Positions 1 through 11,811 of a stretch of DNA of 64,000 nt are shown here, piece after piece. The stretch is taken from the NCBI GenBank assembly GCA_019454045.1, contig SKCR01007816.1, positions 248,001 through 312,000 on the forward strand, given 5' to 3'. Position 1 is the first letter of the stretch. Each line of letters starts with the position of its first letter. The translations under genes and the position numbers were made by a program. The notes beneath the pieces are model-generated. The model had not been told where the DNA came from. It ran no database searches and worked only from the letters and a program-made list of their open reading frames with translations. The DNA comes from Zanthoxylum bungeanum (taxonomy: Eukaryota; Streptophyta; Magnoliopsida; Sapindales; Rutaceae).

Positions 1-791
1 TAGAGAGAGTGGGGAGCTAGGGGAGGCTTTTCTTGTATGAATGAGCTAGGAGATTGGATGTCTTGGTTAGGGGTTGTTTATATAGAGAATGGCTAGGGCT
101 ACTCCTTGTCTCACAAGGAAAGGATTTGGTTTCCAAATTAGGAATGATAGGAATGGTATATACAAGATTGAGGGGGGACAAGATATTTTAAATTAGGAAG
201 TCAACTAATCTAAATTGGTGGATATCTTATTGAATTAGGAAGTCAACTAACTTAAATTGGTAGATGTCTTATTAGATTAGGAAGTCAAATATTTGATTGG
301 CTTTAATTGGTTAGGATTGATTTTAATACGGCATATCTTATTTTAATTTTAGTATATGAATTATTTGAATTAGGCATGATTTTAGTTTAAGTTGGTAATT
401 GTTTATTTTATGTTTGGTATATGTTTTATTTAATTATTTAATTAATTTAATTATTATCTTATTTAGTTAATGTTTTAATTAATATTTATTTATTTAATTT
501 GGGATGTGTTTTATGGGCTTTGGGGGGCTAATTGGGCTTGATGTGAGGCTAGCAGCAAAACCAGAAATACCGACTCCGTTCGAACGCCAATTCGAATGAG
601 GTACGAACGTCCGCAATCTGCCTGACGTTCAAACGAAGTAACGAACGCAGCACCAACGAAGACATTGAACTTGTTTATTCTGAATTCCCCCTTCCGATGT
701 CCGTTTTCCGTGACCTCCGTGACTTAAAAGGTAGTGTCTCCAAAAATGAGACTCATCATAGGGACTTATGTGTAAAAATGCAGTGCCTACA
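1..791 (-). repeat. 3' LTR of Tat element A (partial)
   Basis: The reverse complement matches the starts of the LTRs at 30556 and 46284: the same initial TGTAGGCA-type terminus at 791, the same GTTCGAACG-rich stretch (about 570-650) and the same TATA region. The purine-rich AAAGTGGGGGCGAC tract abuts the terminus at 792-806, as expected of a polypurine tract. The LTR runs off the window start. Confidence 0.85.
77..84 (-). promoter_or_regulatory. TATA box of Tat LTR
   Basis: TATATAAA on the minus strand, about 710 bp inside the LTR start. It is conserved in sequence and context at 31179-31186 and 46906-46913 in the LTRs of element B, which supports a U3 promoter role. Confidence 0.6.
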
Positions 792-871
792 GTCGCCCCC
801 ACTTTGATGGGACTTGTGTAATGTGTAATAGTGACAATCCTATCAAAGTTATGCAATGCATTTTCACTTAC

Positions 872-2067
872 CAGGCTCGCCAGTTGCCACTTGACTTACC
901 ATGTGTTGAGTTGAGTTGATTTGGATGGTGAGGTGCTGCGACCCCTGGTTCATTCCCGAACCGTGCTGTGATGTGGTCCATTCCCGAACCGTTGCCGCGA
1001 GATGTCCATTCCCGAACTGTTACTGTGAGGTGGTTCATTCCCGAACTGTTTCTGTGAGGTGGTCCATTCCCGAACCGTTACTGTGAGGTGTCCATTCCCG
1101 AACACACCCGAATTGTTACTGTGAGGTGGTCCATTCCCGAACCGTTACTGTGAGGTGTCCATTCCCGAACCGTTACTGTGAGGTGTCCATTCCCGAACTG
1201 TTACTGTAAGGTGGTCCATTCCCGAACCGTGCTTGTGAGGTGTCCATTCCCGAACAGTTACTGTAAGGTGGTCCATTCCCGAACCGTTACTGTGAGATGT
1301 TCATTCCCGAACTGTTACTGTAAGGTGGTCCATTCCCGAACCGTTACTGTGAGGTGGTACATTCCCGAACCGTTACTGTGAGGTGGTCCATTCCCGAACC
1401 GTTACTGTGAGGTGGTTCATTCCCGAACCGTTACTGTGAGGTGGTTCATTCCCGAACCGTGCTTCCATTCTTGGAGTGCCATTCCCGGCTTGTTCATTCC
1501 TGAGCTGTATTTCCATTCTTGGAGTGCTATTCTCGGCCTGTTCATTCTTGAACTGTGTTCCATTCTTGGATTGCCATTCTCGGCTTGTTCACTCTTGAAC
1601 TGTCCATTCCCGGACTATATCTCCATTCTCGAAGTGTCATTCTCGACAGAACTGATCTGATGTGATGCGGGCCTCGCCCCCCAGAATGCCATACTCGGCA
1701 ATGCTGATCTGATGTAAAATGGACCTCGCCCCCAGAATGCCATACCCGGCAATGCTGATACTGATGTAATGTGAGCCTCGCCCCCAGAATGCCATACCCG
1801 GCAAGACTGATACTGATGCTGATGTGGGCCTCGCCCTAAACTGATGCTGATGTGGGCCTCGGCCCTAACTGCTACTGATTATGGGCCTCACCCCAGACTG
1901 ATACTGATGTGGGCCTCGACCCTCGGGATTCATCCCAAACTGATACTGATGATATGGGCCTCGCCCATGTGATTCGTTCCTGAAGATTGCTGACATTGTA
2001 CTGTTACTGCTTCTGGTTGGCTTGCATTCGGCGCTTTCTTTTTTTTCTTTTTTTTTTCCTTTGAAAC
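872..2067 (-). repeat. Tandem-repeat 3' region of Tat A, bounded by splice-like signals
   Basis: Two arrays lie side by side. About 940-1480 is built of units of roughly 28-31 bp carrying CATTCCCGAACCGTTACTG and GAGGTGGTC. It grades into a CATTCTTGGAGTG/CATTCTCGGC variant up to about 1660. About 1660-1990 has units with GGGCCTCGCCC, AGAATGCCATACCCGGC and TGATACTGATG. On the minus strand the region starts after an acceptor-like AG at 2069-2068 (TTTTGTAATAACAG context) and ends at a donor CTG|GTAAGT at 872/871. Open frames here (for example 1865-2125 minus) are repetitive and I do not regard them as genes. Tandem arrays in the 3' UTR are known in Ogre/Tat elements. Confidence 0.75.
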
Positions 2068-2195
2068 CTGTTATTACAAAACATAACAAACACGAAAGGA
2101 TGCAAAATGCGTTACGTGTATGCATGCATGAATGTTCCTATCCCGTCGGGTTAGGTCTTCCGTCAATTCTCTTGGTGACTGTTTAGCCTTCTCTT

Positions 2196-2275
2196 CCTCA
2201 GACAAGCTATTTCTTCAATCTGTCTACGTTGATCGGCTCGGTGAACTAATTCCCTTCCAAGTCTGATATCTTCAC
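2196..2275 (-). pseudogene. Relic of Tat pol C-terminus
   Basis: The minus strand reads a stretch matching the last residues of element B pol (FTEPINVD followed by LK), with two stops. It lies only about 110 bp after the gag frame ends, so protease through integrase has been lost by deletion. The 60-90 bp downstream (2130-2196) also match the post-pol sequence of B near 45560-45620. Confidence 0.7.
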
Positions 2276-2386
2276 TGGCTCCATTTCCCAATTTCTGAAT
2301 GCCTATCTTATCTTTTCTGTTTGCTTATTTCGAAGGATCCCCGTGTTCATCACTGGATTCCATAGTACCAAGGTTGAATACTTTTC

Positions 2387-3249
2387 TCAAATATATTCAT
2401 ATTGCAGAAGAGTTCCATCAAAATGAACGTCTTTATTATTGTTGAGGAAAAGAGTTCGAAAATCAGAAATCATCGAAGTCATCCTCCTCAGCTTACCGTA
2501 AATAGAGGGCTTGGTGCCCTTGATAATCATATTAATTTGGTCTTTCTCTGAAGGCCGAGTTTGCATTTTTAAAAGCTGGCTTCTCCAGCGATCCACATAC
2601 TCTTTGAAAATTTCCTCTGGCTTCTGTTTAGTGTTCTCCAAATCTCGGAGTGACAAGTCAATCTCTAAGTCTGTGACATACTGCTTCAGAAAAGCATCAG
2701 CTAGTTCCCTCCAATCTTCCTTAACCTTCTTCTCAAGGCTATGATACCAAACCACAGGTGCCCCCTCAAGTGACATCCCAAACATCTTTTGGACTTGGCG
2801 CTGTGATAGGCCCACTGAACTCATGACTAAGACATACTGCTGCAGATAGACTCTTGGGTCTCCATTCCCATTAAACTTGGCCATGTCATTTTAAACTGAG
2901 CTGGCAGCTGTTCTCCGAAGGTCATTGCCTCATAATCTAACAACTCTTCATGTTTACCCCTCATTTTGCGGGTAACTGTTTCAACCTGATCCCGAAGCTT
3001 CTGAAATTCTGTCTGAGACCCAATCACTTTGCCTGTTGCATACTCTGCTATGTCATCATCAAAAGTGGGGATATCATCCCCCAACCCATTCGGAGGCTCT
3101 TCGCGCCTTACATTCTCAGAATTTCCCCCAGCACGGGGCACAGCCATATCTTTCATAGCAGTAGTCAAGGCTTGCAACTGTTCAGTAATTTTGGCGAAAC
3201 CATTCTCCAACTGATCTATCCGGGATACCTCAATATCTGATTCACTCAT
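2387..3249 (-). pseudogene. Tat/Ogre gag polyprotein, one frameshift
   Basis: Gag forms the capsid-like particle of the retrotransposon. The first frame (3249 to about 2880) starts at an ATG and holds a predicted helical N-terminal segment (SRIDQLENGFAKITEQLQAL) and an acidic linker. It then passes by a single frameshift near 2884 into the second frame (to 2387). That frame has the retrotransposon gag core: FNGNGDP, a downstream GAPVVWYHSL, WRELADAFLKQY and EYVDRWR, in the order typical of Tat/Ogre gag. The frame ends early without a visible CCHC knuckle, because the rest of gag-pol is deleted. Family assignment rests on motif order and the neighbouring LTRs. The break and missing C-terminus make it non-functional as it stands, though a gag-only element could have been mobilised in trans before it decayed. 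Confidence 0.8.
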
Positions 3250-4403
3250 GTCTGTTCTCAGTATTTTGGTGAGTCTTCCATTTTTTCTAACCCAACGGGA
3301 ATCTATGATGGCTTTCAGAACACAAGGGTTAACATGATATATGTATGCATGGGGTGCATGGGATGTATGATATGCATGCGATACAAGAAATATATCAAGT
3401 CATTAAAATTTTCACACAAATCGGCTCATTATCATTTTAGAAGTTTTTGGGCTAACTGTCATAGGAGTGAACTCGTCCCAGTTTAAATGGCCCAACGAGT
3501 TCACATCTCATGGAAAATAGCCCAACTAAATCCAAATGATAATATTCCGAACACAATCATAAAATGGCCCATTGTTACTTAGAAGCCTTTTGGCCCAATC
3601 GTCATAAGATATGTTCTTGTCCCAGTTTAAATGGCCCAACAAGCCCATATCTCATGACAAAAGACCCAGATGGATTCAAATAGCAATGTTCCCAAACATA
3701 AGCATACAAGGAAGATATTATAAACATAAAATAATAACTTCTACCGTGTGGCCCACCATCATTTCAGAAGCTTTGGGCCTAATTGTCAGAAGATATGAAC
3801 CTGCCCCAGTTTAAATGGCCCATCAAGTTCGCATTTTTGACAAAGAGTCCAATTCATCCAAATGATAATGGTCCTAAAGCACAAGGAAATATTTTTATAG
3901 GCTATACAACCCGGTCTACGCATGGGTTCGTGGGAGTATGGACAAAGGCTCTCATCGACGAAGGATGGCCCACAACTAGGTCTCCCCAATCAAGGGTTCG
4001 AGCAACCAAGTGAGCACACCCCTTTTTATACACTAAGGTACGTGCCAATGAGCTATGGTGTGTGACAGACTGTCAAATGGATTTCCCGTTGTAGATTCCC
4101 CAGAGGGAAGGTGGAGCGAGGCTCACTTAAATACCCAAGCCTCTTAGGCTCTTATCGCTTGGTGTTAGGAATAAACAACGAGTCCTCCAAATTAGTCCAT
4201 CACAATCGGCTACGAGTAGATGGCTATCTAGGTGCCTTCACAGCTTTTCCTTCTAGAAAGGTAGTGAGTGAAGGAAGACACCAAACCATTACCTAGCCTC
4301 AAAATGCCTTTGATCACAACCCTCATTTCACACATTTGTAGACACGGTTAATTAAAGCATAAATCTATACATTACAAGGCATTATTTCGGGGCCGATTCT
4401 CTA
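3250..4403 (-). other. 5' leader of Tat element A with diverged direct repeats
   Basis: Untranslated leader between the primer binding site and gag. About 3425-3890 contains three diverged direct repeats of roughly 140-170 bp, each with CCCAGTTTAAATGGCCCA followed by a CAT-rich stretch and TCCAAATGATAAT-like sequence. 4260-4400 matches the start of element B's interior at 33600-33735. I see no convincing coding region. Confidence 0.6.
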
Positions 4404-4421
4404 TCCCCAGTGGAGTCGCCA
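4404..4421 (-). other. Primer binding site, Tat element A
   Basis: The minus strand reads TGGCGACTCCACTGGGGA, three bases after the LTR ending in CCCACA. This is the arginine-tRNA-type primer site used by Ogre/Tat elements (tRNA assignment from family knowledge). The same site is at 33580-33597 (plus, one change) and 40178-40195 (minus). Confidence 0.75.
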
Positions 4422-4424
4422 GAC

Positions 4425-5100
4425 TGTGGGAACACAGGAATCTGGGCGACGCAATGCTGTTCCAGGCTCAGGGGCCTAATTGGGAGTACGGAATAGCCAA
4501 CGGAGGACTAAACCGGAGAATAAGGGAGTCGCCACCCGGTGTGAACCGGGACAAAGATTTAAGGCCGCACTCACCCCTCGCAAGGGAAGACCTCAAACCA
4601 TTGGGTTCAGAATGGTCCCTTACTTATGCAACTTGTAATGTAAAGATTTATGCAATAATCCAACCAAGCCTATGACATATATTTCCAAGTGCAACACAAT
4701 CCTAGATTCACATGCTTAAAAGTATAGTTTACATCTAACATACATGAAACCAAATCTTATTGCCAAATTCACATGCTCAAAAGTAGGCCTTTGCAACAAC
4801 AAGCACATAACGTCATAAGAATTCAATCATTCATGTAAATATAAACACAAATAGTCATGGTAACATTTGCGTGTAATGTAAAGGAAATCAAAATGACGAC
4901 AAATAATATTGTAGGCACATAACGGAAACAGACAACTAGAGAGGTAATACAAATGCATAGCGTACAAAGGGGTAACCATATGCTAAGATGGACATGTCGT
5001 AATGTGATGCAAGAGGATATGTTTACCGTGTGCGTTCGTGTAGCGTTCGTGTAGCATGAGCACATATCGCAAAACATAACACACATCACGATTTTTCTTG
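4425..5100 (-). repeat. 5' LTR fragment of Tat element A
   Basis: The LTR terminus (TGTGGG on the plus strand) is at 4425. About 4425-4690 closely matches the 3' ends of the LTRs at 33330-33576, 49085-49317 and 40199-40460, including the GTGAACCGG block and ACCTCAAACC. Resemblance to the 40199-42393 LTR can be followed to about 4830. The rest (to about 5100) is assigned by position only, and the true LTR start is missing. Confidence 0.65.
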
Positions 5101-5200
5101 CACAAACATATACATGAAAAATATTGCTTTATCATTCAGAAGCGCCATACACATACGTATATATGTACATCAACATATGAATACACTTGTTACTTCGAAT

Positions 5201-5210
5201 TCTGATACCA
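5201..5210 (-). other. Primer binding site, initiator-Met type
   Basis: The minus strand reads TGGTATCAGA directly after the LTR end at 5211. This matches the first ten bases of the usual plant initiator-Met primer site. The interior of this element beyond about 5100 has been replaced by the Tat LTR. Confidence 0.5.
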
Positions 5211-7130
5211 TGACCTTTACATTCCTCACATTCTTTACTTATCAATAACAAACTTGTCCCAATGACGCATATGTACACATGCTAATGCAAATTCAGAAAT
5301 CGCGACTTATTCTATTTACCGTTATATACCCAAATTGTTCATAGTTTATCATCATTTACATATTCAAACATATTGTTACATATGCATACTCATTCATATA
5401 TACCTATGCATACCATTTCAAATTCATATATGAAAACATACTTATAGACATTAACCTCATCTTACTTCGTATCAAAACAATAACATAAACATTCATACAT
5501 GTGAAGGTCGATTACCTTAACCATATGTAATCTCGAACTCATTACACCAAAACCAGTTTTTAACTATCTTCTTTCATTTCTTAACATTTCAATCATCTAT
5601 ATATATATATATAAACATGAATTCACCAACCCGAGTTCTCATCGCATGGGTTACTTACCTGGCTTCGTGAGTACTCCAGGTTCTAGTCACATCTATCAAA
5701 ACAAATGACGAAATGTCATCAGAAACACGTCTTACGGAGTTCTCGACTAAACTATGATAAAATTCCGGATCTTTCCCGGTTAAGCAAATCAAGACTGATT
5801 TCAACACTTTTAGTTTCAATATTCTTAAAACACTATTACAAACTATTCCATGCCACTAGTTAACTTGAATCCTCGGTTTGCGTATTTTTGGAAAATTCTT
5901 CTAAAAAAGTTTCCGCAAACGCTACAGAAAAGTCTCGAACCCTCCGAACCTTCCCGAATTTATCCAAACATGTTCGTAATATCATAAATAACTCATAACT
6001 ATCATCAAAACCAAAACACATCTTTATACGTTAAAATCCACTTTTAACCAAAAATTACATATTCTATCGGATCAAGCAATCTCGTTCAATTTTCACTCGG
6101 ATTCTACCAAAAGCACAAATTTTATATACTAATACATAAACAATTCATTTTATATCATTACGCCACTCTACGAAGCTACTAGATACATCCGAATATTTAG
6201 CGGAAAACTTGAAATTTGCAGATTTTTACCGGGAGGTCTTATCGAGATTTCGAGGGCATATACGGACTCCAAACGATCCCACAAACACGCTGGAATCGAC
6301 AGAATTCCGATCGGAGTTACGGTTCATCATGGGTCACTATTCATCCGAATCGTCTTCTCTCGATTCACGTGCAACCGTGCACGAAATGAGAAATCCATCA
6401 CAACCAACTTGTAGTACTCTCTAAGAGATTTGATTTGGCGGGTGGCTCGGGTCGTGAAATGAAGAGACGAGCTGGGATCGACAAACCCATTACTTGCACG
6501 TTTCACTCTCATTTCGCACCGACGCCATCGATCTGGGGGCTGCCGCCGGCCACCACAAAGTGGAGGGGTGACCGGCGCACCCCCTGGCTGGTCGCAGCGG
6601 CCGGAAAACCGCCGGTGTGACTAGCAAAAAACAAAACGCAAAATGGGGCTAGGGGGGTCGACTATGGGGCTTTAGGAAAATATGTCATTTTGGGCAATTT
6701 AGAGAAACTCTTGGGTATTTATAAATAAGTTTTTAAAATTTACATTCAGACCCCCGAACCCCTGTCATGGAACCTTCTAGAAATTTTACATTTGTGAAGC
6801 CCTTCTGATACAAATGTCGAAAGTGTTCAACGCAAAAGTTGTTTGTCTCGGAAAAACGAGTCTGATGGTTCAAGAATCAGCTCAATCGGAGTTCGTTTGC
6901 TATCTTTATAACATAGACAATAAACTTTTACGTGTATAACGATAAAATCAGAAATCGCGTAACCGATTCTCAGAACCACGCATTTTCCAAAGCGACCAAG
7001 CTTCACTTTAAAATATTCTGAACTATTTCCCAACACATAAACTCTGATTTTCGATTATCATACCGTTCCAAATCTATATCTTTAATTCGGAAACATTCCA
7101 ACGGTGTTCCGAAAAACTCGGGATATTACA
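5211..7130 (-). repeat. Complete LTR (1920 bp) of an unassigned LTR retrotransposon
   Basis: The plus strand begins TGACCTTTAC and ends ...GGGATATTACA, so the minus strand runs from TGTAATATCCC to ...GGTCA with TG/CA ends and a primer site abutting. Parts are repeated at 9786-10645 and at 16256-16790 plus 51593-52163. The latter shares the same TTACA end. The initiator-Met primer site and TGTAATATCCC start would fit a Tekay/Del-like chromovirus, but no coding region is attached, so lineage is open. The open frames inside it (for example 6209-6424) are not supported as genes. Confidence 0.7.
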
Positions 7131-9785
7131 CAACGGCTAGTAGCAGGGAGCAACGGGTCCATGCTACCTCAATTGTTTTAAAATTTAATTACTAAATTAC
7201 CCTTAATAAATTTGATGAAACAAATAGTTTTAGGGGAAATTTAGATATCATAAAAATAATTCGAAAAAATATATAAATAGAAGTCGTATACTTCATTTTT
7301 TCATCACGCCAATTCTCAATTCTATCAATTTCTTTAATTCTCTCATTCTCAATTTTCTCATCTTCAATTTCTCTTATTGATTTAATTTTACAATTCTTCA
7401 ATATTGAAAAAAAATGGCAAGCTCATCTGAGAACACCATGTCCAATGTGCCAACCCAATAGAGCGACCATTGTATCGGTACACGAAGAAGATAAGTTAAG
7501 TCTCGATATTTCGATATTTTCAAAATTCATTTTCATTTAGTCGAGATTGAAAATGAAGGTCTAATAGCAATATGCAACTATTGTGGTGTATCTTACAAAT
7601 TTACTGGTGGCTATGGCAATATGAACAAACACTTGGATATACATCATGCCACTAAAATTGGATTTGATACAACACAAACTCAAATGGACAATTACGTTTC
7701 ATCTAGTAGAAGTACGATTTTTTTTAGATTTATTTAAATATTTTGATGCTAAAATAGAGAAGAATTTATAAAATTACTTGTATGGTACATCTTTTTTTAA
7801 GTTTTGGTGAAAAATTTGCTTTTACTAATTATGTTCAAAATGCTTTAATTCTTGTTGTCTGTAAAATGCTTAGAAATATAACAAAACAAAATTTTTTTAA
7901 ATTGTACAAAGAGGATAATATTATTTTAAATGAAATATTTAAAGATATTAAAGGTCGTATTTCTATTTATTTTGATATTTGAAGTGACCATTGGTAAACA
8001 CACTTATACATGGGTATGACTTATCATTAGATTGATGCATCATGGATCATACATAAATAACTTATTGCATTAAGAATTTTTGATGAGCATCATACTGCAC
8101 AAAATATTTATTGAAATTTTAAAGTAATTTTTTATGAATATGGTTTATTAGGTAAACTTTTAACAATTGATTTTGACAATGCATCTGTAAATACTACATC
8201 AATTAGAGATTTAAAAGAAATATGCCAACCAAATTTGGGGGGGTCGATTTTTTCATATTCGTTGCACATGCCATGTCCTTAATTTATTTGTTCAAGATGG
8301 TCTGACTTTTATAGAACATAACATTAATCCTGTAAAGATTGCACTTAATTTTATTTGGTTATATTCTAATGTCAAGAGAGAATTGGCCAAGTTTTGTAAG
8401 TTCAATGGTGCTAAAACGGTAAAATATTCATGAGATGTTCCAACTCGTTGGAATTCAACTTATTTTCGATTAACTCAAGCTTTTCAATACAAAATGTATC
8501 ATTTAATTTTTTTCCCAAAATGTTCAACATATAACACTTTTGCTTGATAAATGGGATATTTTTGAAAATAATTAGAACTTTTAAAAGTTTTTAATGATGC
8601 AACAAATAGTTTTAGTGGAGTTTATTATACTACAATAAATTTTTCTCTTGTTCAATATTTGAATATAGTTGGTATTCTATATGAGCATTTTGAGAGTTCA
8701 AATATTAATGATATTATTTTAATTGAAGCTACCACTGTTATGAAGAGAAAATTATTGACTTATTTTATTACCATAGTTTTTGATCCTAGATTTAAATTAG
8801 AAGTTTGAATAGTGACTTACAAACCTATTATGCATTTTTAGGAATAGATTATGAAATTAATGTTAGAAAAGTAATAGATGGAATAAAAATTGATTTAATA
8901 GATTGATTTAATGATCATGCAAGTAGATATAACTTGCAATCATCGGGACAATCTAATAGTGAACCTGTAATACATTCAAGATTTAATGTAGGTGATCGTT
9001 GATTACTACAATAAAATAAAAACGTAGGGAAACCACGACTAACAACCGTGGGAATTAGATAATTATTTATCTACCAATTTCGAGTTTCCTCATGAAAGTT
9101 TAGTAAGTAAAATTTTTTTAAGTACTTGACTGGTAAAACCGACATCAAAATGTCTATCTTGTTTTATCAATTATTGCTAAAGAGGTTCTAGCAGTACCTG
9201 TTTCCACCATTGTGGTTAATCAAGTCTTTACCTTATGAGGTAATATTTGGAAAGCGAGACAACCTTCATTACATCTAAGCACTTTAAAAGCAACAACATG
9301 TGTAGATGATTGGACCCGAGCTGATTTGAGGCTACAAGAAGATGCCCCGATGACTATGAAGACTTGTTTGACAATGCATCTGCAAGTGCAAGCAGTACGG
9401 GAGCTGAAGGATCAACAATATGCACAGATAATGATGATGAGTAAATAATTATAAGGGAAAACTATCTAAAAATGTAATGAAACTACGTGAGCTTTGATTC
9501 TTCTCACCCCAAAAGGATACGTAAGCAACTTAAGTTTTTAAAAATTTAAGTTTAACCTCTTTTATTTTATTTTTAATTTAATGTAATATAAATTCAAATT
9601 AATAATTTAAATTTAATAAATATGAAATCCCATTTTATTTTTTAAAAAAATTAAAAATAAAATTTTAAATTAATTAAAAAATCTAGAATCAAACCAAAAC
9701 CGAACCGGAACCGTTTGGATCAGTTCCGTTTCCAGTTCCACAAGGGTAGAACCAGGAACCAGACGGTTCGGTTTCGGGTCAAAAC
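7131..9785 (+). mobile_element. hAT-superfamily DNA transposon, degenerate
   Basis: Contains a broken hAT transposase and, downstream (about 9690-9785), a subterminal stretch rich in GAACCGGAACCG and GGTTCGGTTT. Such GGTTCC-type motifs occur near the ends of many plant hAT elements, as in the MITE at 60407. Clean terminal inverted repeats and an 8-bp target duplication were not identified. The left end abuts the LTR end at 7130 and the right end merges into the LTR fragment near 9786. Confidence 0.65.
7413..9470 (+). pseudogene. hAT transposase (BED finger, RNase H-like core, hATC domain), many stops
   Basis: hAT transposases cut and paste their element using a DDE RNase H-fold core. An ATG lies at 7413. 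About 7540-7670 encodes a BED zinc finger (CNYC, then HLDIHH). Later frames give CTCHVLNLFVQDG (about 8265), PTRWNST (about 8440) and FDPRFKLE (about 8786), all hallmarks of the plant Ac-like transposase core. VPVSTI followed by KATTCVDDWTR (about 9205-9320) marks the C-terminal dimerisation domain. Numerous stops and frameshifts interrupt it, so it is inactive. The C-terminal part is duplicated at 15686-15950. Confidence 0.85.
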
Positions 9786-10645
9786 CCATTTTAACCGGAA
9801 ACTTACATAATCTATCGGATTGATCCAATTCGTTTCGTTTTCACTCGGATTCTACCAAATACACATACTCAATATGCTCATGCTCAAACAATTAAATTCA
9901 TGCAATTACGCTACTCTACAAAGCTACCGGAAACATCCGAACATTTAACGATAAACTTGAAATTAGCGAGTTTTTATCGGGAGGTCTTACCGAGATTTCG
10001 AGTTCACATACGGACTCCAAACGATCCTATGAACGCGCTGGAATTGACAAAATTTTGATCGAAGCTACTATTCACTCGTGGGTCACTATTCACCGAAGTT
10101 TTCTCTCTCGTTTCTAGTGTAATCGTGCACGAAAGGGAAAATCTATCACTACCAACTTGTAGTACTCTCCGAGAACTTTGATTTGACGGGTGACTCGGGC
10201 TGTGAAATGAAACGACTAGCCAGGATCAGAAAACCCACCCCGCGTGAATCTCTTTTTCTTCTCGCCGTTTACCAGCGCTCTGGGGCTGCCGTCGGCTACC
10301 ACAAGATATAAGGGTGGCTGATGCACCCCGCTTAGCCATCGCGCTGACTGGCATTGGCCGGCAGGCCGCTGGTGCGACCAGAGGCTCTTATGTTGCGTTT
10401 TGGGGATGGGGGGTCGTGTGAGGTGTTTGGGGAAATAATGCCATTTTGGCGATTTCTGAAAACTATGTGGTATTTTAGAAAAGTTACTGAAAATTACATT
10501 ATGATCCCCGCAAAATTATTGTTAGGTCTCTGCAATGGGCATTTCTCGAAAATTTATATTTTGGAAGCCATTCTAATGCAAATTTCAAAAGTGCTCAACA
10601 CGAAAGTTGTTCGTCTCAGAAAAAAGAGTCCAATGGTTCAAGAAT
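9786..10645 (-). repeat. Partial copy of the 5211-7130 LTR
   Basis: Matches about 6030-6890 of the complete LTR, including CGGGAGGTCTTACCGAGATTT, AACCCA and GGTTCAAGAATCAGCTCAA. It lacks the first 800 or so bases and is cut at 10645, where Athila integrase sequence begins. The junction shares only a few bases (CAA/AAT). Confidence 0.7.
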
Positions 10646-10649
10646 CAGC

Positions 10650-11300
10650 TCAAATTTGTGAGTAACTCCATATTTTGCTAGGAATACACCAAAGTACTTG
10701 TTGTAGAAATGTGTGCCACCGTCACTGATAATTGCTCGAGGTGTTTTAAAACAAGTGAAAATATTTCTCTTGAGGAATTGTAACACCACTTTGGAGTCAT
10801 TTGATGCCAGTCTTGTTGCTTCCACCCATTTGGAGACGTAGTCTACTGCAACCAGAATGTACAAGTTTTCATGAGATGGAACAAATGGTCAATGAAGTCG
10901 ATCCCCCATACATCAAATATTTCAACTTCGAAGATGCTTTGGAGAGGTCCTTCATTTCTTCTTGAGATATTTCCAGTCCTCTGGAACCTATCACATTGAA
11001 GAACAAATATATGAGCATCCTTAAATAAGGTGGGCCAGAATAAACCTGATTGCAGCACTTTAGCTGTGGTCTTGTCACCGCTGAAGTGTCCGCCATATGC
11101 AAAGGAATGACAGTGTTGGAGGACACTGTTAACCTCATCTTGTGGTACACAATGCCGTAATAACTAATCAGCACATTGCTTGAATATGTATGGTTCATCC
11201 CAGATGTAGTCCTTGACTTCACTGAAAAATTTCTTCCTTTGCTGATGTGTCCATTCCACTGGCCGTTTTCCCAATACTATGTAGTTCACATAGTCAACAT
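10650..11300 (-). pseudogene. Athila F integrase, 5' part only
   Basis: Minus-strand frames give the zinc-binding CX2C region (LQCDRFQRTG, where the second Cys is changed), then VWGIDFIDH with the first catalytic Asp, [10 protein letters not shown], and IISDGGTHF with the second Asp. The frame is lost near 10650 before the catalytic Glu. Frameshifts occur near 10850-10900. Element C carries the matching longer copy at 21670-22368. Confidence 0.8.
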
Positions 11301-11811
11301 ACCACGTGATTTCCTGATGTCTGATAACGAATAGTTGTTCATCTAGAAATGTTTCATTTATTGTCAGCTCATTGCCAGTTGTACCTCCACTTTCTAGCCT
11401 CGACAGGTGATCTGCCACTTGATTTTCTGTCCCTATCCTATCTCGGATCTCCACATCAAATTCTTGCAGTAAAAACACCCAACGGATAAATCTAGGTCTG
11501 GCATCTTTCTTTTCTATCAGGTATTTGATGGCTGAATGATCTGTGTAGACCACCACATTGGGACCCAGCAAATAAGAGCGAAATTTATCGAAAGCAAACA
11601 CTACTGCTAGCAACTATTTTTCAGTTGTTGTGCAGTTGATTTGTGCATCGTTCAATATTTTACTGGTGTAATAAATGGTATGAAAAACTTTCGCCTTACG
11701 CTGTCCCAGGACCGCACCCACTGCAAAATCACTTGCATCGCACATTACTTCAAAGGGAAACGCCCAATCTAGCGCTACTATGATTGAAGCGGAGACCAAC
11801 CTCTGTTTCAA
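11300..11811 (-). pseudogene. Athila F RNase H domain
   Basis: The minus strand encodes [14 protein letters not shown], then [28 protein letters not shown] and [12 protein letters not shown], the plant gypsy RNase H order (Asp of CDAS, Glu-containing segment, Asp of YTDH). It runs directly into the integrase linker ([10 protein letters not shown]). A stop near 11614 separates two frames. RNase H degrades the RNA template during cDNA synthesis. Confidence 0.85.

Larger units (their letters stand above)
1..5100 (-). mobile_element. Tat/Ogre-type LTR retrotransposon A, internally deleted, cut by window start
   Basis: Read on the minus strand the order is 5' LTR fragment (about 5100 to 4425), primer binding site (4421-4404), leader, gag (3249-2387), a short relic of the pol C-terminus (about 2275-2196), a tandem-repeat 3' region (2067-872), polypurine tract (about 806-792) and 3' LTR (791 to beyond base 1). 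Protease, reverse transcriptase, RNase H and nearly all of integrase are missing, so it is a gag-only, non-autonomous derivative. Lineage is assigned from its LTR similarity to element B, which has a Tat-type dual RNase H pol, and from the gag sequence. The upper end near 5100 is approximate: similarity to other Tat LTRs fades from about 4830 and the next LTR begins at 5211. Confidence 0.8.

Noticed and set aside
5585..5612. (TA)n microsatellite
   Set aside because: Ordinary simple repeat inside an LTR, with no sign of function.
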